This document shows positions 39,448 through 51,118 of a stretch of 64,000 bases of DNA, in pieces. The DNA is taken from contig JAKJHU010000083.1 of the NCBI GenBank assembly GCA_022316685.1, forward strand, positions 2,046,001 through 2,110,000. The letters run 5' to 3'. The stretch's first letter is position 1. Each line of letters starts with the position of its first letter. The notes beneath the pieces are model-generated. The model did no database searches. It had not been told where the DNA came from and was given only the letters and a program-made list of their open reading frames with translations. Made by a program: the position numbers and the translations under genes. The DNA comes from Progne subis subis. Taxonomy: Eukaryota; Chordata; Aves; Passeriformes; Hirundinidae.

Positions 39448-40238
39448 TGTTGGGGGTTAAGTTTAGTTTTGTTTTTTTTCTTTCCCTATAGAATTTTTCC
39501 CCCCCATAAGTTGCTAAGAGACTAAATACTGATGCTTAAAGGGTACTTGACCCACACAAAAGAAGTGTCTAGGGCACTAGAACTTAGCTAGGGCGTTAGA
39601 ACTTAGTTTGGGGGGGAGGGAAAGGCTTGGGGGCTCCGGGAGCTGAGGGTGGTTTCTTCTGCTCTTGGTTTCGGAGAGGATGGTCAGGCAATGGCTGGCT
39701 GTGTGAATAGTCCACTAATAACGGAGGGTCTGGTCCTGGGAATTCTATCATCTGCTGGAGCACCCAGGAATTCGGAGCCCCTCGCCTGCTCTGCTGGAGC
39801 TGGGTCAGCCCCATCCAGCCATCGCGGCCTCTTCAGCACTGCTCACTTTGTCTGCCGGGACACCGCCCCTCCCCGCCCCCCTCCCCCTGCCTGCTGGGGA
39901 CAACCCACCGTTTCCAGTCATCAGCCCCGAGTTTCCACCGTTTCAGCTTGGTGCTCTCGGGGTCCCAAGAGATCAGACTGCCCCGGGCTTGTGAGACAAA
40001 GCCCCTCGAGGTTCTTGGTTCTGTTTATTATTATTATTATTATTATTATTGCTGTAGTTGTTGTTTGTTTGTCCTGTTATATTTACTAGTAAAGGACTGT
40101 TATTCCTTTCCCCATAGCTCTGACTGAAAAGCCTCTTAAATCTTCTAAATTATAATAACTTGGAAGGGATTGGAATTCCCCATGCCTAGAGAGGCCCTGC
40201 CTCTCCCTAGCAGATACCTGTCTTTTCAAACCAAGACA
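39448..40238 (-). mobile_element. Solo LTR of an endogenous retrovirus, ERVL-like
   Basis: This 791-base element begins TG (TGTTGGGGG) and ends CA (CCAAGACA). It is flanked on both sides by the same five bases, ACCAG (39443-39447 and 40239-40243), which is a perfect target-site duplication. A 5-base duplication fits the ERVL (class III) group. The end read on the minus strand (TGTCTTGGTTTGAAAAGACA) resembles LTRs I recall from songbird genomes, and an AATAAA lies on that strand within the ATT-rich segment, so I favour the minus orientation. No gag, pol or env remains, so it is a solo LTR left by recombination. Its G+C-rich centre gives open frames that I do not regard as genes. Confidence 0.85.
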
Positions 40239-40243
40239 ACCAG
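40239..40243. repeat. Target-site duplication, right of solo LTR
   Basis: ACCAG follows the terminal CA of the LTR and is identical to the left copy, which shows that insertion created it. Confidence 0.85.
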
Positions 40244-40445
40244 GTTCATGAAATCCTAGGGAAGTGTGTGAATTTCTGAGACAGACTCTATATTGTGAAA
40301 GGGAAAGAGCAGTGCTGTAGAGGTAGATATTCCACAAAGGAACAGGAATGTATTCCAGAATACACCCAGTGCTGCCTGGATGCCCTGAATGCAAGTCCAC
40401 AGGCCTCAAAACTCCTCACAGTTTACTCTCGGATGACACTGATTA

Positions 40446-40501
40446 AAAAATAAAATAAAATAAAATAAAATAATATATATGTATATATGTGTGTGTATAG
40501 A

Positions 40502-40564
<63 letters not shown>
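40446..40564. repeat. Compound microsatellite (TAAAA)n-(TG)n-(TA)n
   Basis: AAATA pentamers are followed by TATATG repeats, about a dozen GT and about eighteen AT dinucleotides. It lies 200 bases to the right of the solo LTR. Confidence 0.95.
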
Positions 40565-40569
<5 letters not shown>

Positions 40570-42490
40570 TAGAGATTCAGGGAAATACCTTTGTTAAAAT
40601 TCTGAGGGAGGTTCTGTTAATTCCCTCTCAGCCTCTAGGAATGCACTGGATGTCTGTCAAGCCCACAGGCTTGTCCATGCTGCAGAAATGTATGAATTTG
40701 TCTCTATACAGTGCTGCCATTGCTCTTTTCCTTATCTGTGAAGGAAACACAGCAACTCCCACTGGGGAAATTTCATCTTAACTTGATCCTAAAATAAAAA
40801 AAATCAAGGGAAAGGTCATATCCTAATAAGCTGTGCAAATCTAAATTCCCAGGGAGCTTCAAAATGACATTGTATGACTAGGACATTAGCAATTTTCCAG
40901 CGTGTATTTTTGAACTGCGTACAATAGTGGTTTGAAGATCCCAGAACAAATAGTAAAAGCAAGATACAACTGGCAAGATGCAAGACCCGGCTGAGAGCTG
41001 TGATTCACAGCACGTGGCCCATTGATAATCCAGGGAAGCTGACAAACAGTTGAATTGGCAACTTTCTCTGCTTTCATTGAGATGGAAATCTCGGGGGGTG
41101 GGGGGGCTTTTTTAGCTTTTTATCCTTCACTCGATGTGATGTCAGGATCAATGGCTTGCACTTTTCCCCCAGTCAGATTGCAGAGCATCTGGGATTCCCT
41201 GGGATTGCCTGAGGAAGGTTCCTTGTGGTACCTGCATAGTCTGGATGTCTGTGCTGGGGGAGATTTTGGATTGTTATGGTCAGGTGTTAAGCAGCACTCC
41301 TGTTCAAAACAAATGCTGCCATTGCTGTTCTGCAGAAGGTAAATTCGGTGGACTGTTGGAAATTTTACAGCCAGGTTCAAAGGAGCCAGTATTTTTCTCC
41401 AAATTATCTTGTCTGACTCAGTATATGGAGAAAGCTGTAAAAAATAATCTATAGTTCTGGAATGAACCAAGGCCAGTACCAGATTGCACCACAGTGCAGA
41501 AATCAGAATTAGACCCATTTCTGACTGTATTAGTTGTATTAGTTCTGCACACCATGCCACAGAGGTTTCCCTTGTGTTGGGAAGGTGTGCTGTGAGGTGA
41601 ACACTGACTGCTGGAGCCCAGTGAAAACCAGTCTGCTTTACAAATATTCTGCTGTTTAGCCTAATTTGTGGTGCTGCATTGATAGCAGAAAGTGAAGGTG
41701 AGAGATCAACAGCAGGCTCTAAATTCACAAACTCAGTGAATTCACCACAGTTTGGGTGAGTGGGATAGAATTAGATCATTGCTGATTTCCATCCTGGTCA
41801 CGTCCCTCTACACCAAACACATCATTGCTGGTGAAGAGCCACCAAAGCTGCTGCAAAATAATTCCTCAGTTTGTGCAGAGCATAGGGATAAGGTTTAGAG
41901 CAAGCATTCTCACCTTTGTTAGCAAAGGACAGGGGAAAGGGGGTGGCAAGCACTCAGCTGCTGAAGACCCCTTCTGATCTCATGGATTGGAGGTGATCCC
42001 AAAAGTTCCAGGGGGAGTTTTGCATCAGGAGTATCCTACCCTGACATTCAGAGCTCTGGTACACTCCACCTCACTGGATGGAACCCAGCTGTCCCTTCAC
42101 AATTCGCTCTTTGGTGATACTCTCAATAGTATTTTAATGTGATTCTTTTTGAACACAGCTGGATCTTTAAAGACGTCAACCATCAGCGTACAGAAATTTG
42201 TAACTATTAAAATTTGTTTGGCGACTCAAAAAAACTGAGAACAGTTAAAAAGTGCCAGGAGTTCACCCTCAGTCTACATCAGAGTCACATGTTTAGTGTT
42301 CACACGCCTGCTCGAGGGGTTACAAAAAGTCACAGCAATGACTTTTAGTTCCTCACACCAAACTTGCTTGCCTAGAAAAGGAATCTCCTCAAAAGAAAAA
42401 TGGGGCTATGGCAGCAACCATTTATTGCAAAGTTATCTGTTGGTATTCTGGCCCAGCTGAAGATAAACTGCTGATTTTGAAATAAACCTG
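40565..42490. other. First intron, nothing recognised
   Basis: The 202-codon minus-strand frame at 41120-41728 has no recognised domain and no supporting splice structure. No repeat family is evident. Confidence 0.5.
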
Positions 42491-42557
42491 TCCAGTTATC
42501 AAATATCCCAGAGTCTATGGGCAGAATTGCAGTGTGTGATTTGTGGTTTGTGCATGA
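42491..42557. repeat. Dispersed duplication B, copy 1
   Basis: A 67-base segment beginning TCCAGTTATCAAATATCCCA and ending TGTGCATGA is almost identical to 45980-46048, differing by one substitution and a 2-base indel. Confidence 0.92.
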
Positions 42558-45500
42558 GAATGGCACTTGTACTTAGATTAAAGGAATACAGTTACACATA
42601 ATTATTCAAAACAGCACTTCCTAGGAAGTTAATTAATATATATTTCAGTGGGAAAAAAAAAAAAAGGCAAGAAATAAGCTGTCAATGTTATCAATCATAG
42701 TATTTAACTCTACATTTTTGGCTTGAGTTGTGGTGCATCCTTATATTTATCACAACATGAAACTGAAGGATTTGCTGCTGTCAGCTGCCCTCTTAGATTC
42801 CTTGCACAAGAAATTCCTACAGCAATTTAAATATAGCAAAACCTCAAGACGATGACGAGAACACGTGACAGACGAGGGAACTGAAATTTTCTCAATCTCT
42901 TTCTTCCCTTCTTTTTTAATGCTGTTAAAAATTAACACAGCTGCTTTGCTGGTACCACTGTTGTTAATGTTGCATAACCCTATAATTATTAATCTTTTTG
43001 AAACACTGATAGAATTTGATTATACACTTCTCCCCTCAAGTGAAAGCAGCCAATGCTGTCAAAGACAGGATGGCAGCTCAGATTTTTGATGAGAGCAGGT
43101 GAATTTCCATGCGCTGGGATCTCTGTGGACAAATCTCATGTTCAGGGTTCCGGAGGGTTCCAGATCCATAGGAGCAGAGGTGGCTGGGACATGCTGAGAT
43201 TTCCTCCCCTCTCTCCACAAAAATCTGTGATAAATACAAAGCACAGGGGGCTTGACTGCTTCAGCCCAGCATTGGCAGATTCTTTCCAGCTGCAAACAAA
43301 TCTCCAAAAATGACCAGTTAGGGTTAGCTGTTAAAAATAGCAGAATTGTGAAACTGGACATTAATAGCTTTCTCCCAAACTGTTCTTAGCCGTGGATCCT
43401 CCGCTTTCCGTTTGTGTCCTCTGATGATGTCATTTTAATTCTTCAGTTCTGCTCAAAAATAGCAAATCCAGTTTTCCTCTCCCTGGAACAGAATGATGGG
43501 GACAGTGACAGTGGCCCTGTGAGTGTCACTTGTCACGTGCTGACACTGTGGGTTGAAGGTCACTGATATTGAGGAGAATAACATCACACATGATTTTTTT
43601 AAACGTTCGGTTTATTGCAGAGGCAAAGAACAGTAGCATAAGCCCTGGAATTCTGTTTATTATTGGCAGACACAGACATTTAAACAGATATTTGAGCACA
43701 TATTTAAATGTGAATACAAACAGCCCGTGCTTTGGGGGTGAGGGACACTTACAGGTGTGACAGGCAGCTCACGAGGGTGGAATTATTTTCCACACCTCGG
43801 CAGGTTAAAATGTTTGTTCCTTCATGGGCAAAGCAAGGCAATTTCCATGGGGGCATTGGAAAAATTTTACTTGAAAATAGACAGGTTGACAAAAGGAGGA
43901 CAAATCCTATCAGGCATGTTCTTAGGATATTAATAACACAGGGAAAGGATAACCCAACAGAAAATAACATCAAATAAATCTCTTACTTTTAGTTTTCAGA
44001 CGCATTATAAGACCCAAACCACACCAGATAGCTTATTAGAAAATACAGTAGGTTTTTGAAGCTGTAACAGTCAGGATTTTGTAAAATTTCACATTAATAT
44101 ATCATTATGCAGGTTATATTTATGCTCTTTTTGAAGTGCATTAATGATTTTGAAATTAAATAAAAGATGAAATCATGTTCTTTCCCCACAAATATTTTGT
44201 CCTTTTTATTGTTATAAAAGGGCTGCAGGGGGACTGTTCATCTTTTAGTTCAGGTTCAGACAGCATTTCCCCATTGTGTTTGCAGTAAGTTACTCCTGTG
44301 CTCTGAAGAGAATGGTATCTTGGTTTGGTTTTTTTTTTTTTTTTCCCTGAAAAGTACATTTGGAAAAGAATTCAATTTCCATCAGTTCTGGGCTGTGTTG
44401 GGAGTTGTCTTTTCTCAGAAAAGTGTGAGGGGTGGGTGGCAGGAGTGTTCAAGTCCCCTTATTGAATTATCCCCTAAAGCTGAGCTGATAATCCCTTTCT
44501 GAGTCACATATCGTGGTATTTTCTTTCTTAGTGGTAGAGGGAGTTGAGTTTATCAGTTTCAGATGGCAGGAAGGAAAATTACATCACTGAAAACAATTTG
44601 ATTTGCCCAATGCATAAAGTGACATCCAGGACTATTTTGAGTTAGTTAGGGATGCTGTTGGCCCATAAAATTACAATATTAACCCATTTTATTTAGTTCA
44701 GAACTCGAGATAAAGCAGTTCTGTTCTGGGGCTTTCTGCTATCATTATTTCACAGTAACTCAGATCCTGGGGGCTGGATCTGAGGCTATTTCGTGGGGTT
44801 TTTTCCCTCTGCTCAGTAGTTACCATAGTTTTAAGTACCAGTTTGCACAAAGCATTTCTGAAATATGTAAACCAGGAAAATCCTACTGAAATTCCTCTAT
44901 TTTTTGCTGAAAGTTAGAAATACAATAGCACAAAAGGAAGTATGTTGGTGATAACCTAATTCCCAGTTTTTATACTGGATGCTTTAGTATTCTTGGTATT
45001 ATTTAGTCAAACACAGGTCTTAAAATTAATATTTATAAAAATAATTCTCAATGCTTAATTTCCTTCAGAAATTTCCCAGCTCTTTTTTATTTCTGGAATA
45101 AAACACTGATCACAGTGTGACTTTTATACTGTGCATTTTATACTGACCACCCCCCCGCCAAAAAAGGAGGAATGGGGAACATTCTCTCGGAGCCTGTAGT
45201 CCAACAGAAGGCTCACAAGTGAAACTGCTCAAGGTAACTTCAATCTATAGCAGAACTCCACATTAATTTCCTTCTGCTCATTAAATACTCCCCAGAGTGT
45301 TGCAATTGCAGTTAAAACAGCTCATCCTCCCAGCCTGAAGTCACCTTGACTTCAGGATAGCTCGAAAGCTCCCTGGAAAAAATGAATATTTAGGAAGATG
45401 GGAGCACATGAGAGGCAGAGAACATTGATCTAAACCTGTGATAAGTATTCAGCACTATTGAGAGCAATCATTCTCGAATTACATGTGAAAACATGTCAAC

Positions 45501-45615
45501 ATGTTTCAGCTGGGAATTTTTTGGAGGGTCAAAAGTACAGGAGTCAGGTGACAAGGGATTGCTCTGGTGCTGGAAAGTGGCTGAGCAGGTTGGATGCTTT
45601 GCAGTTCGTAAGGTT

Positions 45616-45617
<2 letters not shown>
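42558..45617. other. First intron, nothing recognised except small motifs
   Basis: There is a TGAAGGTCA nuclear-receptor half-site near 43554 and the inverted repeat listed separately. No exon was recognised. Confidence 0.5.
45334..45356. promoter_or_regulatory. Perfect 10-base inverted repeat with 3-base spacer
   Basis: CCTGAAGTCA and TGACTTCAGG flank CCT. The arms hold TGACTTCA, close to a cAMP-response-type octamer. It could be a dimeric factor site or simply a small hairpin. Confidence 0.4.

Positions 45618-45654
<37 letters not shown>
45618..45654. repeat. Poly(T) tract
   Basis: About 36 uninterrupted T. Confidence 0.95.
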
Positions 45655-45659
<5 letters not shown>

Positions 45660-45979
45660 GAAAGAGATCCATTTGTGCAACAGATGATGGGTGTTCAAAA
45701 GTTCACGTGTCTGTATTATTGCATTATTGTAGTCAGGTACTCGGTGTGAGGTAGAAAGCCTGCTGTTGGATATAATCAGTTTTGGGGGGTCCCTTTTACT
45801 TTCCCGGTGTTTATCTTGTCAGAATAAAGTTGGCATATCACCTCTGGCTCCCCTCCAAGCTTAGGAAGGTCTGCTTGAAGAATTTCAGCCCCTAACAAAA
45901 ATACCCTTCAACAGCTGTGTGCAAATAACTGCATTCCCCATAAAATCTGAGAATCTCAGATAAATTAAAGACAAACCAA

Positions 45980-46048
45980 TCCAGTTATCAAATATCCCAG
46001 AGTCTATGGGCAAAATTGCAGTGTGTGATTTGTGGTTTGTGTGCATGA
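45980..46048. repeat. Dispersed duplication B, copy 2
   Basis: This is the near-identical partner of 42491-42557 about 3.5 kb away in the same orientation. The flanking sequence does not match and no poly(A) or target-site duplication is obvious. Confidence 0.92.
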
Positions 46049-47313
46049 TGATGAATTTGGGGAGCAGCTAAAAGAGCCTTCTTTGGTACTTTTTGATCTG
46101 CTTTCTCAGGATTTTGGTGTGTCTGAATTACCTTGACATCTCAGTGGCTGTAGAGGCACAGAGAATATTATTTTATACCGGCATGTACCAGAAATTCTGT
46201 ATAATTCTATATAGGAAAGTGTATTTGCTGTTTCACTGAGCTCTCTGTATTTAAGGCAGAAATAATGCTCAGCATGTTTGCGTTCATGAATGAGTTTTGC
46301 AACATGGCGGTTTTTCACTTTTACAATTTGGTGATTGTCCAACAGATTCAAACATTTTGCCAAAACCCAGCACTGAGTCAAATCGTGTGGGCCCTCCATG
46401 CAGTCTTGCTGTATTCCAGTGCATTTTGCATTTTTAGTGCTGGGAAGATGAGAATGTGATGGAAACGACTCATCTCGATAAGAGAGAAGCATTTTAATGG
46501 ATTATTTGCAGTGTGTTTGACTGCCAGGGAAAAACTTCAAAAGTGGGATTTAATTCAAGGAATCAGTTTAAATTCATTTGACATTTTTTTTCCTCCTCCT
46601 CCTCCTCTTCCTGTGGGAGTATTCAGTATCCTGCCATGGCAGAGAATTGCATTTAGGATATTAATGAGCGAATTTCACCCCACTCCAGTTGTGTGCCTTA
46701 TTAGCTCATCTGTTGGAAACAATACTGAAGTTTACTGTCTTGTGAACATTTAAAAGCACTGACAGGTCAGAATCGGAAGAGAGAGAAAACTCCCAGGCTT
46801 CTTACCAACAATATTCTGCATCCCTAAATTCCCTACTACCTCGACATGGATTGAGAAAACTTGATGTGGTTATTTCAGTATTAAAATCACAAAAAATTCC
46901 TCAGGACTAATATCAATTTTATTGCATCTATGATGCTTTAGAAGTTTACCTGCACACAACATTTACTATTAAAGTTATTAACATTCCAAAAACAAATACA
47001 GACTTTGTGTTCTGAATTCCATAATGGAGTACAACTATTTAAAATCCTGTACTTAACTGATGCCTCAGCTGTTAATTATTAGCTAAGCACCATTTCCAAA
47101 TAATGGAGCCTATTATTAATTTATTGAACTGCATTAAGAGACATGCTGATAATGACCTAATGAAACCAGATAAGCAGTGGAGCAGGAGATTGTCGTGTAA
47201 ATAGCTGTGGTGCTTACACGGGTTTGTGCTCTGCCACATCACCTGAAATCCTGGAAAACCTCACACAGGCTCAGGCAGCCACAGAGGAACTGCCAAATTT
47301 TCATATAACACAC
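46049..47313. other. First intron, nothing recognised
   Basis: No exon or repeat family is seen, apart from a short (CCT)n run near 46592-46609. Confidence 0.5.
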
Positions 47314-47391
47314 CATGTATGAGCACAGGATGAACTCAATAAATGTTATTGTCGTGTGTGAGCACAGGATGAACTCAATAAATGCTTTTGT
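47314..47391. repeat. Tandem duplication, two 39-base units
   Basis: Both units carry GAGCACAGGATGAACTCAAT followed by AAATG. They differ at a few positions only. Confidence 0.92.
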
Positions 47392-50300
47392 GCTGTAGCT
47401 GAAGGCTTCAGACAGAGCTGTTCCCTACTGAAGCATCAGCAGGCTCCTGGCTGTCAGTGCCACTGGGACCTCGTGGTGCTGGGAGTTTATTTTATTAACT
47501 CTGGGAACAGCCTTGCCACTGGAGCAGTCATTTTACACAAGGAAATAGGGAATTTTATGAGACCCTAATTTCTTCTGGATGTGTATTACGACACACGTTG
47601 ATTTATCTGTGTGCATGAGATGTAATTTAATAACATATCTAAACTGAAGAGGTCCTTTCTTAGCCAAAAACGGAGTTTTTAAAAGTGCTTCATTTCAGGC
47701 AGGTGTTTCAATGCCATTAGCAGGAGAGCAACATTCAAAATGAGTGTTTTGCTTAATTTTGAGCCAAACACTGAATTTCTGTCAAAGCTGGAAACCTTTC
47801 TGTTGACCTCAAAGCAAGTTTGACACCTGAAAGCGCAGTCACAGGTGGTGCAGATGAAACTTCTGAATGGGTCCCTTGCTCTTAAAATCCTTCCAATGAC
47901 AAATGTGGCAGTTTTGGAACTCTCTTAATTCTTGCAGTCGGTAAAGTTTTTGCTAGACCCATACAAAGCCTGCCCAGCAGAAATAATTGCCAATTATTAA
48001 AGTTATGTTGAGCCTTGGAGCCAGACACAGTCCTGAGAATGTTAACACGGTTATCAAGTGAATTGTGTGGTGCTGTTCCAGCTGACAAAGCCCTGCTATC
48101 TCGTGTCCCACACGGCATTTTTGGGGATATTTTAGAATCAATTACTTCCTTCAGCCCGGGGAGGCACCTCCAGGGCTGGAGCAGACCTTCCCCTCTGCCG
48201 CCGGCCAAAGGGGGCAAAGGGCTCTCCCAAGAAGTCAGCCCTTGGTGATTACAAAATCCAAAGTGATTCATTGCCTGTCTATCAGGATCCTATTTTAAAT
48301 CACAATGATTCATGGAGAGCAACGCCCACATTTTATATAATGAGGTAGTTTTACAATACTGCCAGCACAAGTCAGAGACGTACTGTTTGTTTCTGCTTTC
48401 CTGAGATCCCTCAAAACCAACAGGAGCCGCATTTCAGTTCAGCCAGGGCACATTGTAAATGCCAATTTGTGCTCCTACAGAGGTTTATTCTGGTTTTATA
48501 CTACCAAGCAGATGATACCTTATTTTTCAGATGTTTATTTTTCTGATGCTGTATATATATGGGGATTTTTTTCAAAAAAATTAAATAACAATCATTTCTA
48601 TTTCAAAGAGTGGGAGAGATTTTTAAGAGGTTTTTGAACCAAAGGCACTGGAAGAGAAGCCTTTCATCAGGATTACTTTTAGTTTCAGCCCACGGTGCCT
48701 CACAAAGCATGACTGGAAGTAGGAAAGTGCAGTTTCTCTGCTCAGGGATTTCTGAGAACAGTTTGGGGATCATTTCCCACAAACTTTGAATCTGATTTAA
48801 TAGAAATTGTCTCCTCATCTCACTGTTTTGCCAGCGCTGTGACTACAGTAGAACACTTTTATTTCTCTTGTAGTCAGATTTTTCCACCAGGAGCCCGACT
48901 CTGCCGCTTCCAGAAATTTGTAGTGAAGTTCTCGATGATTTTGAAGTGCTGTTCCTGTTAAATCTGACCCACATGCCCGTGAGTTTTTTGGATCTGTAAG
49001 TCAGTATTTCTTATACAGAGATTTCCCCTCGTCCAATATTCTCAGTTTCTGTTTTGAGGGCAGCCATGCAATGTTTCCTTCAAACCCTGGAATAACCTGA
49101 AGTTTCGTGGATCTCTATCCAGTAGCAGAATGTAACAAACCCTACATTTACAAATTAAAACAGGACAGGAGGATTTGTAGCGTATCTGAGTAGCCCGTGG
49201 CATTTTTGAACTCGTTTCTCATTTGCAATTATATTTACAAGGGTTTATGTTGCTGCAAGGGTATAAAATACTGCTGTTCCAAGCAACCCAGGCCATTTGG
49301 TGTGAACTCCATAGAACAGAAAATATATTTAACACCAAACAGCTCTATTATCCCCTAAATAGGCTTTTCTTCCTCGTTTCTATTAACTACTGCCTCTTAA
49401 ACATTGTGGTAAATTTTATGGACTGTGCTTTTAGTGAGCACAGCTTGCAGTTATAATTCAGCTATAGGAGTAAAATACATTTCCTGCTGATTTATAAGTC
49501 GCTCTTTTTTTTGGGGGGGAGCTTTCCAAGTGTTTGGATTTACGCAGTTTCTCCTGGTGTTTTACTGTGCAGCCTTGCTGAGAGGATGGATGGGTTGCCT
49601 TCCCCTTTTTTCCTTTTATTTGGCTTTTTGTAGGATGTGGTTGTCATCCTGGCCCCACTGGGATTTCTGAGTCACCCAGCACTGGTCAGAGTGGGAGATG
49701 GGACAGAGAGGAGCATCTCCAGCAGCGTCTGAAGGAGTTTCTGGGTTTGCTGGCATGTCTTTAACATTCCTCTCAGCCCCAGGCCGTTGCTTTTCCCTCT
49801 GCTCTCAGAATTCGGGCCCTGTGCTGGTTCTGCAGGTTGGGACAATGGGTGGGAGAGGAGCCTCAGCTGCTGCCCCTCCTCTCACTGATTAACTCTTCAG
49901 CTGGGTTCATCCACCCTTGTGCCCTGGCCTGACAAATCCATCTGGTCCAGAACCCTCCATTTGCTTCATTCCTCAGAAACACAGAGCATTTATTCCCTTC
50001 TTTCCAAAGTATGTTCTCTGTGTGGCATTTTTTGGGGATTTCCAGGTGAACATATCAGTTTTTTTGGGACATCTTTAGATGGCTTCAGAGCTGGACCTGA
50101 GGAACGGTGAAGAAAATGTCATCTCTTGTCTTGAAGTGCTTTTAAAGTCATCCGTGTTTAAAAATGTCATTATCAGTCATATGTGAACTCATCTTTTCAC
50201 TAAGTTACTTTTTTATTGTGGAGCTATTTTGACACTCAACATTTGCTAGAGACATTGGGTATTTTCTTCGTTTTCACAGCTAAGTTAATTTGCGGGGAGC

Positions 50301-50728
50301 TTTAGTTTACAGTTCTTTAATTGAAACAAACCCATAAAATTTTGCTTCTTCTGCCCTGTAGTGAAGTCAGTTTTCATTCCTGTACGTGTTTTCAATAAAT
50401 TCGCACTTGGAAAGGCAATTCCCAGGTCTGGTGAGGCAGTGGTGCCCCCAGGAGTGCGCCTGGCTCTGGGCTGGGTGCAACATGGCTTCAAAAACCCTTT
50501 GAATTTACAATGAAAATTTTAACAATTCTTATTCTCTCTGTAGCCTGGACCCTTTTCCAACATCCACAGTGATTTCTAACATGGAATTTGTTTGGGAAAC
50601 GACTGCTTTGGATAACTATTTTAATCCTATCAATATTAAATACTGCTCTTCAGTGTGTTTGTTCATCATCACATTACTGAAATATTTTCTGCCCTGAATT
50701 CTGACGCTTTCAGCATGTGCGTGGATAA
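47392..50728. other. First intron, nothing recognised
   Basis: Only short frames without recognised domains. Confidence 0.5.
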
Positions 50729-51118
50729 AAACAAAAACAAAAAAACAAAAACAAACAAACAAAAACCCACAAAAAACAAACAAACAAAAATCTTTATATC
50801 TCTCCTTTTAAACAATAAGAATTCTTTTAAAGAATTTTTACAGGATTTTAAAGAACTTTTAAATGATGCACTTTTTTTTATTTATTTTTTTTTTAAAGCA
50901 AGGCTTTATAGGTGTGAAACAGAATTGGGGGCATCAGCCACTGAGGCTCTTTCTGAGGATCTTTTCACGTCCTTTCTTTTTTTTTTTTTTTTTTTTGTTT
51001 GTCTGTTTGTTTAGGAGCATCACTGGCTGTGCCAGCAGAGTTCTTGGAAAGAGGTGGGGTTTTTTGTTGTTGTGGATTTTTTTTGGTGTGGTTTTTGTTT
51101 TTTTTTTTTTTTTTTTTA
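50729..51118. repeat. Cluster of (CAAA)n and T/G-rich tracts
   Basis: AAAAAC/CAAA repeats (about 50729-50790), a T-rich tract with TTTG (about 50975-51015) and a G/T tract (51057-51118) are separated by ordinary sequence. Confidence 0.9.

Noticed and set aside
39649..40089. 146-codon frame inside the solo LTR
   Set aside because: It lies within the LTR, not in gag, pol or env, and has no retroviral protein features.
41120..41728. 202-codon minus-strand frame
   Set aside because: No recognisable domain or conserved motif; a frame of this length can occur by chance in 64 kb.
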